From the NCBI GenBank assembly GCA_028565635.1, contig JAOXYB010047347.1, positions 1-12,153 on the forward strand: 12,153 bases of DNA. Direction: 5' to 3'. Under the pieces are notes generated by a model. The model saw only the letters and a list, made by a program, of their open reading frames with translations, was not told the DNA's origin and searched no databases. Numbering within the stretch: the stretch's first letter is position 1; the number at the start of each line of letters is the position of its first letter. This DNA is from Phoronis ovalis (Eukaryota > Phoronida > Phoronidae). The translations under genes and the position numbers were made by a program. This document shows positions 1-10,300 of this stretch, piece after piece.

Positions 1-1213
1 ATTTTTTTGGATTGCTACCGTAAAGAAATTCAAAAATTTGGATTGCTACCCGCTGCTTACAGCAAATAATTTGGATTCACTTTAGGTTTGTATCTATAAA
101 ACGATTTTTGGAATTTGATTTGTATCAGTCAGTTTGCTGGATTGCTACTCAAATGTTTTAAAATTTTGGATTGCTACCTTATATTTCACAAAATTTGGAT
201 TGCTACCCTTGTATTTAAAAAAATTTGGATTGGGTTTGCTACCGCAACTGAGCTAAAATTTTGGATTGGGTTCCGCGGCACATCCCCGTAGTCAAAAAAC
301 CATGAGTACCCCCGGGAGTATTTCATGCATAACTAGCTCCGTTTAGCTAGCTTATTTAGTTCGCGACATCTAGAGTTGGAAACACTTAACATAACTATAC
401 TGATCTAGAAAAAGATATACATGTAGACGTGTAAAATGGATAATACTATATGATTAATAACCACAGGTTATATTTTGCACCCAAATAATATGAAATACGT
501 GTTCCTTTCGTTTAGGTAGAAAAATGTTAGTCCTGACAAGAAATGCTAATTTAAACAAATCGCTTATGTTTAAGGTAGAACAACACGTTTCCTGAAAATG
601 AATTATGTCGACAAGTTAAACGCCGCTAGATGTTCTAATAAAAAAGTGCACAGCCAGACCTGTCTGGTATTTTAATATTAGCTGTATCAGATTCAGTTTA
701 AGGTCACTGCGCTCGACTGCTTACTGTGTCTGTACATTTGATTAATAACAAAAGTGGTCTTTATGACAAGAATTTACTGTTCCTAATATTAAATTTAATG
801 AAGATTTACGCTTTCAACTCAAAACACAGTCTGTTAATGTTGATTATATACTTAGCGAAGATGACACTGATCAGTTGACAACTGAGATTGGTGTGATGTG
901 ATGTGATGTAATATTTAAAACCAGTGATCAACGATGACCATTCACTTTATAAGAACTTTTTCATCCAATCTTATGATTAAAAAGTCTCGCGCTCCTCTGT
1001 AATAAAAAACATTCATCTTTTTATGTATATAGAAATCATCAAGTTGAAAAATCATCGATGTTTTTTTTTTCGACAAACGAAGCATATAAATATTTTCGCA
1101 TGTTCTCGATGTCGGTAGATTGTAATTTTCCTAGTCATTCTCCAGAGCCACCTGGTGGTGATGGGTTTACTGACAATTCTGTGTCAAATCTGTACATGTT
1201 ACATTTTTTGAAG
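1..1213. other. Intron (or upstream) sequence before the coil 1B exon
   Basis: No IF exon is recognisable here. It holds the 5' repeat cluster (1-273), a CCCCCGGG palindromic patch near 306-320, a short (GTGAT)3 run at 893-907, and otherwise AT-rich sequence. An open frame from 980 (ATG at 1058) runs into the coil 1B exon, but its peptide (e.g. SPEPPGGDGF) has no coiled-coil pattern. The missing upstream coil 1B exons are presumed to lie before base 1. Confidence 0.6.
3..273. repeat. Dispersed short repeat, consensus AAAATTTGGATTGCTACC
   Basis: About eight copies of AAAATTTGGATTGCTACC or close variants sit at roughly 3-20, 32-50, 64-80 (degenerate), 133-148, 160-178, 190-207, 218-242 (with a GGTTT insertion) and 255-273 (partial). 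Spacing is irregular at 28-70 bp, with unrelated AT-rich spacers, so this is not a simple head-to-tail array. The cluster may continue beyond the left edge of the window. Confidence 0.85.
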
Positions 1214-1309
1214 GATTTGGATAATGAGACACTTGCGCGTATTGATGCTGAGAACAGACTGCAAACTCTCATCGAAGAGATTGAATTCCTCAAAGGCGTT
1301 CATGAACAA
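1214..1309 (+). CDS. IF rod exon: C-terminal end of coil 1B
   Basis: These 32 codons (phase 0 to 0) encode DLDNETLARIDAEN...EFLKGVHEQ, a heptad-patterned coiled coil ending in the LKxxHE motif that closes coil 1B in nearly all IF proteins. The acceptor is ATTTTTTGAAG and the donor CAA|GTAAGA. Its length of 96 nt equals vimentin exon 3, whose product begins DVDNASLARLDLE and ends FLKKLHEE, so the intron positions are apparently conserved. The frame stays open upstream to base 980, with an ATG at 1058, but that upstream peptide has no IF character and is treated as intron. The preceding exon, carrying the rest of coil 1B, is not visible in the window. Confidence 0.93.
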
Positions 1310-4300
1310 GTAAGAACTATTTTTTTAATTTAGATATTTCGAATTAATTAAATGTTGCGTATCTGACAAGCCATAAATCAATTAATGGTTGCTTTAATCA
1401 ACGTAAAAAAGAAGCCGACAAATTAAAGTTGTTGGATTGTTCAATAAATGCTGTTATATCGCGATTGTTTGATATGGTACGCAATTCGTCAATATTTGCA
1501 TAATAATATAATTCGTAGAAAGAACGGCGTCATTGTACATGTACAAGCAATGTTTTGTAACAGGAACTCAAAGACTTGGCCGCTCTTGCTTACCGTGACA
1601 CAACTGAAGAGAATCGTGCTTACTGGAAGACTGAACTTGCTCAAGCCATGCGTGAAATCCAAGATGAGTATGACCGAAAGATCGACGTCATGAAAAGCCA
1701 AACAGATACATTCTATAATCTAAAGGTATGCTATAGTGACGTATAGTTGTTGATATATCGAAGATAAATTCATGGATTGTATAGTTCTGACACTTAATTG
1801 ACTATCGTCTTTGCCATTTCCATATAAAAAGACATCTACAAGGATATATGTTGTCTGAAGCCGATTTACTTTTTAAAGCAATCTCGTGCGATCAACACCT
1901 TAAAATTGACATGCATTATTATCATAATATTAATAGTAACTTCAAATTATTATTGTATTTCAGCTTCAAGAATTCAAGACAGGCAATGTCCGTACAGCAA
2001 ACGAGCTTGAACACTGCAAAGAAGAGATCAAGAGACTCCGTGCCGGACAAGGTGACTTAAACGCCAAGATTAGTATGCTGGAGGCTGAAGTAAGTTGTGC
2101 TTTATCACTTTACGATCGAGCCTCTAAATGATTTTGCGCGCAATTGGTCAAGAGTTCTTTTGAGCTACAGTCTCGCCTCTGATGAGAGGACATTTCAGCG
2201 ACTACCACAGTTATTTGCATGGTTTGATGTTCTAAAGGCTGCTCTTGCTGGGTTGCCAGCCATAGGATGTGTCTAGACTGTTTTTCCTAATCCTTGGTGG
2301 AACTGGATGGGACAAGTTTGTAGAATGTTTGCTGTGTTACTCTTAATTATCTGCTCCCATTAATTAAATTATGCTGTTAATGACTTATAGAATGCTGCTC
2401 TACGCCAGCAGCACGCTGATCTTCTCAGAGAATACGAAGAACATATGAGAGAATGCGACATGGAGAGGAATAACTTGAGACAAGAGTGCGGCCAACTTCA
2501 AGCTGAACTCGAGAAATGTGTACAAGGTAAGATTAACTATTAACATATAGTACTGGGTATGATCATCAGTAATGGTAGCGTTTATTATATAATGACGCTC
2601 CGGTAGAGTGAATGGACATGCTGGATGTGCTTACTTGTGGGTGCACTCATTTCCTGCTACTTTTTCTTTTAAAATAAGACCAATTAGGACTAATTTATAA
2701 ATGTGTAATCGGCAGAAGTACGTATGATACCGCTATGTAAGACATAAGTACTGAAACTCATACATTGTGTAATATAATGTTCTGCTTATCCCCCCATTAT
2801 CCTTATAAAAATCTTGTAATTTTAGAATTGCAAGAATTGTTGGACGCAAAACTGTCTTTGGAGCTCGAGATCGCTGCATACAGAAAATTATTGGAGGGTG
2901 AAGAAACCAGGTAAGACATATGTGAAATAGTAGCGTATTTATAGCAAACCTAAACAGAAAATGGTTTACTGCACTACTACATGTATTTGTATATGTGTGA
3001 TGAAATGTACGATCTTCTATAAATGGAATATACTATGTACAAGCAATTTGTACAGTCAAGTACACTGTATATGTACATGTGCAAGTATACTAGATAAACA
3101 GTTTCAGTACATGGACAACTAATTATTTCTTAATTATGAAGAGAAAGCTGTGCACACTGTAATAACCCATCCTTAATTGTAGGTATCGAGAAATCTGAAC
3201 ATATGTAGCAACATGCGATATTGTCTCGATTAAATTTGTTTTCAGGCTTTCAGATTGTATTTTTAACTGATAATTTAGGAATCTTGTTTGTAATATTAAC
3301 GTATCCAGTTTGGTAATCTAGGCTTCAAGCTAGGAATCTAGAATCCTGGATCACTCAGACTGGTGGCGGAGGTGGCTTACAACAGTCATCCAGGTCATCC
3401 AGATCAAGTATGTTTCATAGACTTGGATTGCGCATGTCTTTTTTATGCAAATGATCGCGCATGTTAGTAATGTAAAGTAATTAAAGTAGTTACACTAGTT
3501 TCATGGATGAGGGAAACATGCCATTAGGTGTAGCTAGTATTGGCCTCTACAATTATTTCTTTTCGTCCCTGTTGTTAGAGTAATGTAGTGGATATATCAT
3601 GGTTTCCTTGCAACGAGTTCTTCAAGGCATGTGTAATTTCAAAACCTTGCCGGAAGTATACAAGGGCAAAAAGGCCTAAAATGCCTGAACATATTACTGG
3701 TATCTGTTTAATATGCATCAACAATCGGGGATCTATTTTTATAATTGGAAATTAGAAGCTTAATAGATAAATGCTTGTCTTTCTCATTCCTGTCAACAAA
3801 AGAAGAAGAACAGATCAATTTACTTCATATTTTCAGCATATCAATCTTCTACCACCGGTACTTCCGCCACAATAGGTCTTGGTGGTGGTAGTGGTGGTGG
3901 TAGTGGTGGTAGTGGTGGTGGTGGTAGCGAACAATCTTTCGCTCAAGCATCCATGACTATTGGACAATTTCCTGATGATGACGGTAAAGAGTGGATAAAC
4001 GCATGTCTGCAATATGACAATATGTTGTTTTACAGCGGCTGCACAAAGCGATCCCTAGATATTTTGATTTCACAATAATGTTTAATTGCTTTATAGTTCT
4101 TGTGGCTGCCATTGTGTATCGTTGTTATTGCCAGGTGTTGCGCAAGATGACTCTGCGTTTTGGCATGTTGTTTCTTTAACACAATTGTTATAGGGATACT
4201 AGAGAAAAAAATGACCAACCAAGAACTGGTTTCCCGATTAATTTAAATAGCATAAAGCGAAAATTAAAACATTCTTTGATACTTACTATTGGACAGGAAC

Positions 4301-7300
4301 TTATGCATCAAAAAAGGATATTAAGTAGATTTACAGTCACACGGTACAATTACCATTTTATTTAAACAGGATAGGATCTACGTTTGGGACTACTAGTAGT
4401 TCTATGTCATTGAAAAGTTCCATAGATACACTTATAAGAACGAAACCTGAAAGTGCAGAACAGATGCAAACAAGTGCTACAGCCTCATTTACCATTGCCG
4501 ATATTGAAAAAAATGATCGTAAGGTTTTAGATGAATAGTTTATAATATTAAAATGTAGGCTACCCCACGCATATAGCGAATAAAGCCCATAGATAACACT
4601 ACGTGTTAGATATCTTAAGCGCATGCAAGAAGCACTTTTTTTGATGATTACTAAAATGCATCTTCAGAATGTTATGATCATATTTACTAATTTCTAACCC
4701 CAACTGATTGCTGACGAACTATTTGCTGTTTTTAGGTATACAATCGAATCCTCATGAACATTTGAATGGACTAACCGCATATTGGCGTTTTGACTCACTG
4801 TTTGTCACAGTATGGAATATAGTCAATTTTTATTGAAATAATTCCTAATTGCCCCAAAAACTTTATTTGCATCTAAACACTAACTAACCTACGCACGATA
4901 TTTTCAACGATGTAACAGCCGTCAGATGGATGAAGTAGCAGGGTTCCTCGACTAACGAATGCCAGTTTTGTTTAGTAAATATTTACTTAATATTAACATA
5001 AATGATTTAGGATTACATCTACCATTTCGGGTGGACACAGCGTAAGATCAGCCTTTGAGTCTCAGATGTCCGGAGGCGGTATGGGCGGAGGCGGAGGCGG
5101 AGGCGGAGGCGGAGGCGGTATGGGCGGAGGCTCTTCAATGTCTCAGCAATCAGGTGGAGGGCATGAAGGCATGGATTGTAAGTTCATCTTCACAGAAAAA
5201 TAAGGGATTTGTCTTATCTTTTTCTCAGCTTTTTGTAGGCCTCTTCCGTGTGCGCATCATGTGCTTCCTGAGCTTTGTGTTAATTGTATCATTGTGCCAC
5301 CTGGTGACACCGGCACAGCTTGGGATAGTAAAAAAAAAATGCATATTGAAATGAATATTTACGTACTTCACAAGATAAAGAAACCGACATGACTGCTTAA
5401 TTTATACATGTGATTCCATACATGTGCTTTGAAGATGTATTTATGTGATGACATTCTCGGCCGGCTTTCGTTTTATGGTCTCTTATTTTGTACGCTGAAG
5501 ATTCACAATGTTTACATTTTTCCTCTTCCAAAACAAAATCTCATAACCAACTTTAATCGGAATGCAATAAATATTCGTGTGTCAAAATATTACATGTGCT
5601 TATGTGGAGTTGCGGTGAACAAGATATCAATTTTGACATAGCAACTGTGTAAGCAATTCAATGTGGCATTTTTTTCTTATTAGTAGACCTAGCTAAGCTT
5701 GTGTCGTGTCAGTTTGTCATACAACACAGCTTTACCTGTACTTTTCAATTTGAGCATCTACTAACATACTACAAATTAGACACGCTTTTGAATAGGGATG
5801 GACCTATTGCATAATGCACATAAAGAGAACGACAACCATGATAGACGAACACCGCCAAAAAGGGTACCGACTCAACCTGTGACGCCATCCAGGGATGAGG
5901 ACCATCAGAGTAATGATGGTAGCTTTTAGCTGTTGAATGTTTTGAGCGATTTTGATAGAGCTGATTTCTTGCCCCCAAAGACTTATTTGGCGAATAAAAC
6001 AATGTATATCTAACATGACAATACGACTTGCTATAAGATTAGGGCCGATAGATAGGAGACGAGCTCTGTCGGAATCGCTGTTTGCACTGTATTAACTACT
6101 TTGGTATTCATTATAATTAAGTTATTTACAGCGATGGACGATAACTGTGTGATAACATGCTTCCTTATCTTTCATTATCTTCATTTTCATTGCGTGAAAA
6201 AATGCTTGATTGTGTACTGTGCATTTTGTAAATAGTTGCTTTGCTTATCTTAGACTTACAACCAACGTTGCTTCTTCCATTCGTTCAGCCATGGCACCAC
6301 CCAGCCAGGCAGGTAAAGGCGGCAGCGGCGGTGGCAGCCCCCAAAAAAAATCTGGCGATGGTGATTTAGATAGTACGTAAGCTTCGCTATATAACTGTTA
6401 GTGCGATGACTAAACAACGTTTGTGATCTTGCACAGATATAGATAGTGCACCTTCAGTAACAACTGGTCAAGAAAATATTGTGTTGTAATTATTTACTGT
6501 ACGAAATACCCTGAAATACCATCACGTTTTTAATGTTAATCTTCCCTTTGTAATTGTACGCCAATTGTTTATTATGTCCAGTTGTGTCGCCTATTGTATA
6601 GTTCAATGTTATTTGTTTGTTTTCGTAAAGTATATTGTATTCAACTTGTATACTTATATTGTATGTTTGTCTTTTCCTCCTGTCTTGTCTTATCTGCCCG
6701 CGTCAATGCCGCATTACCTTGAATTTTTGCAATATAAGCTTGATCATAGATGTTGTTTCAAAAGCTATTATAGCCTAGCTATAGTTTTTTAAAATCATTT
6801 TGTGTGAGAGCACGGGTTTGATGATTTGCTTGTGAATATTTATTATTCCGAGTTCCTCATTTTATCAAATAATAAATGCCTTGTTTGAAAAGAAATGTCT
6901 TGCTGTTTTTGGAAAGCTTCATATCTGTTTTATGCTGAGCTTTTTGCAGTAACATTTAATTATATCATCTACAAGATCGTTCGCTTTAATTCGAGGTAAT
7001 TCGGTAACTGGTATATCTTCCCTTCTACACTGCTTCTGCGTATCGATATTTTCATGATCTTCACTTCAGTTTTATATAGCTAATTACAACACCACTGTTC
7101 TGTATCTAGTTGTCTACATTTTATAAAGTTTAGGAAATGTATTGCCTTCTACTGCAGTATTTATTTGCATCCTACTTTTAAAGATTAATGTACATGCAAT
7201 AGACTAAGAGAATATCACGTAATGTAACAATAGTAAAGTGATTATCATTTTCAGCGTTTTTCTTGCTTTATAAAATAATCTCACAATTCATTGCATGTAG

Positions 7301-10300
7301 CATGGTTTTTTTAGAATGATGTAGATTTCGACTAATCTATTTTATCACTTCTTTTCTTTTCCACACTTATTCACGATTTGACCATGCTTGGGTGAGTACA
7401 CTAGTTTTCTTCTGATATTAAACTTTAGAGAATCCCCAATAACCCACGTGCTTCAGAGAAAATGGTACTTCATGTACCTGTGTCGATAAACGCTCCCGCA
7501 AACGCAACGGGGATTAATTTATTGCGCCTTTGGTTTCGGCACGTGGGTCATTTGCTTTTGCTTGGAATGGCTTTAATTTTCACATTAACACGAAGTTTCT
7601 CATTTCTCTTTCCCTTTGAATATTTGTTTCCGTTGAAACAAAAATGCTAATATAGCCTCTGGTTCTTCCCAAACAACCACTACCACAACAACCAAAAAAG
7701 TGAGTCAAGTTTTGAAAGGTGAAATGTCTGCCCGCACAACCTATCAAAGAAGTGCTAAAGGCCCAGTCTCTATCTCTGAAGTCTGCCCCAACGGAACGTA
7801 TATCACTTTGGAAAACACTGGACGTAAGGTATGTGCAAAGTTAATGCTAAATTACCAGTAAATGCATTTCGTCAAGAAAATAAATATTTATGGATACAGG
7901 TTATATTTTAAAAACGTCGGTCTTTGGTTAGTATAGTTTGAAAAGATGTTACTTCAGGCAAATGATTTGTAATGCCGAGTGATTTGTAATGCCGAGTGAT
8001 TTTCTCATAGGTGGATCATGACTGCTTGATTCACTGCTTACAATTTACTAACACTTTGCGTCATGATCTCGCTTCTTTAAGGATGAAAAATTGGACGGTT
8101 GGTGCATTTTGCGTAAAATTGATGGAAAACAAGAGATCAGCTACACCTTCGATGAATGCACTCTTGGCTTCAAATCGCACGAGAAGAAGATCACGGTAAG
8201 TAGTCGGTTTAATCATTTTGGTTTTTCAGCCGCCATAGTCGTTATTGCCATATAAACAAGTCAATTTATTAATCATGGTTGACTGTAATATATACGTTAT
8301 GTGATAATGATAAAGATTACAATGAAAAATATAACAACGAACGTTAAGGAAAACTTTTCGATAAAGAATATTGAAGATAATTGCAACTTCATAGTTGTCA
8401 GTTTATTAGCCAATGCAATAATCCAAAGTGCCAAATGTTTTATAGGTCTGGTCTAAAGGAAGACGTCCATCTGGATCCAGTGATTTGGAGGGTAACCATC
8501 AAACTTGGGGAACTGGAGCCAATGTCACCACTATTCTCTACAATTCCAACAAGGAAGTATGTATATCTTATTCAAAAACGCACATGTTTCAAAACAAAAC
8601 TCTAACGGCTTGCTTTAATCCTGACACTAACATCTATGATGGTTTAATACATAATCAAGACGCCGATTCACAATTATACAACCAGATGTCAGATCATCAA
8701 ACTAATCCACGAATAATTAATGAAGATTTAAAAGAAATGACTTCAAATGGTGCTATAATAGTTGATGATTCGGTGCTTATAAAACCACAAACTGCATTGT
8801 CTAACGAAATTCCAGCACGCTGTTCAAATTGCAAAGAGACAGCATACTGTCGATGTCGACTTATCAATTCCTCAGGAATACGAATAAACCAAAGGAAAGG
8901 TAGTTTGGGTTCATCAAGTGATGTGTCTCGGATAATGTTTGGTAGTTCGGAGTCAGATATTGCACCGAACAACTCTGAATACAGTACCGATTCAGAACCT
9001 GAACTGTCAATAAGAAGTATTAGCAGTTTGTCCGGTTCCTCACAATTCTTACACGACATCTGGAGCAGAAATAAATACAGTAAGAGTAGTACAGACTCCG
9101 ATATTGATCCAAAACATGGTTCTCCACATTTGGAGAGAAGATGCAGACACTACAGTGGAAGTTCCAATGCTAGTAGTGTGGATAATCCCAAAGCAAGAAG
9201 TCGACAAAACAGTGGCGACAAATTTAGGCCATGTTCCTCCAGTAACGGTGGTTCAGATTTGTCCCTTGAATGGGACAATGCGTTTACTAATTTGGATCCG
9301 CCATGAAGCTATACGCCAAGACGCAATAAATGCAAATTCTTTCAGGCAAAATGTTTAAAAACCTTTAGCCTACATTGATCTGTAGTTATATGGACAATGC
9401 ACCGTACACATGGAATATGTAAAGAACAGATAACTATATAAAATGGATTGCTTGATATGGTTTTGCGCTTTATGCTTACGATTATTATATTCTAGGTAAT
9501 AATAGGATTCTATAAAATGTAATGCCTGCTTTTGTTTATACGTGCATTTCACACACTTTGGTATTCTGTATGCTTGAATTGCCTTAACAAAAATTAACTG
9601 AAAATTTCGATCATAAATCCTTAAACCTTAACATACAGTATTGGTTTTAATGCTAACAGAGGCATATGAACTGTGGCCGTCAGTGTAGAGTAGGTTTATG
9701 AATCTAAGCGTCTGCAACCCGCATTCTTTAATGTGCATTGCATTTATATGCAATACGAAATAGGTATTCGGCACAGGAGATGATACAAGCGTTATTGCAA
9801 TACATACTTTGTAACCACTTGGGTTGCTAACTAAACAACTACATAACCCGAATACCTGTTTCATAGCTTTGTATGGCTTACGTTTCTAAGACTAAATGTG
9901 TCTATATACAATATACACACTGTATACAATATACACACTTTGCTTCATAGAACATTCCTCTCATATATAATTTTAAATAACCGCTTTTGTTGAAACATGG
10001 TTTTTCCCGGATGCATGCACGCTGTTGCTCTCTTCTAACATGCGGTCTTAGTTCAGTGTTAATTTATTTGTGTAGTTTTTGTAGTTTTGTATTGTGTACT
10101 AGTGGGTTAATAAATTATTTATGATGAAAGCGATATTTGTTTAACATTTTGGGAAATTTACCTTAGTTATTTTTATTTTACATCCTTACGTTTATGACAT
10201 CCGTTATATTCTTTTTTTCTGTTTGATTGTGTAGTTAATCATATAATGTGACAGAGAAGTAATAGTTTACGTGTACTAAATCTTTCAATGCTATTGTGAG

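Larger units (their letters stand above)
6490..7655 (+). other. 3' UTR of short-tail exon, then intron before the LTD exons
   Basis: The first ~390 bp would be the UTR of the short-tail isoform. The remainder is intron, unusually T-rich until about 7400. The stretch 7435-7570 is richer in GC and holds two CACGTG sites in a 10-bp inverted repeat. The open frame at 7462-7650 has no recognisable function and ends at the LTD acceptor. Confidence 0.6.

Noticed and set aside
725-903. Two overlapping frames with coding-like peptides (e.g. KFNEDLRFQLKTQSVNVDYI)
   Set aside because: Too short, needs a frameshift, and no family recognised. At most a decayed transposon fragment.
1058-1213. Open frame with ATG continuous with the coil 1B exon, possible alternative first exon
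   Set aside because: The peptide has no IF-like coiled-coil or head pattern, a splice acceptor lies exactly where vimentin exon 3 begins, and the frame is short. A truncated isoform cannot be excluded but is not supported.
4736-4836. Candidate terminal exon after a strong acceptor, phase-1 frame of 33 codons
   Set aside because: No IF similarity, no nearby AATAAA, and in phase 2 it stops after six codons. Probably a chance acceptor.
5055-5354. 99-residue frame with Ala/Glu repeats (AEAEAEAE)
   Set aside because: Out-of-frame shadow of the GGC/GGA repeat of tail exon C; the repeat alone keeps it open.
5685-5820. About 40-codon phase-1 open frame after acceptor TTCTTATTAG
   Set aside because: Composition unlike the tail modules, no good donor, no recognisable motif.
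5769-6016. Two overlapping minus-strand ORFs (77 and 70 codons)
   Set aside because: They overlap in different frames, lack domains and lie in an intron.
7462-7650. 62-codon ORF with hydrophobic stretch upstream of LTD exon 1
   Set aside because: Intronic, ends at the acceptor region, low-complexity Phe/Leu from T-rich DNA, no supporting signals.
8697-9059. 120-codon minus-strand ORF opposite the extension
   Set aside because: Antisense shadow of the Ser-rich plus-strand frame; no start context, motif or polyadenylation support.
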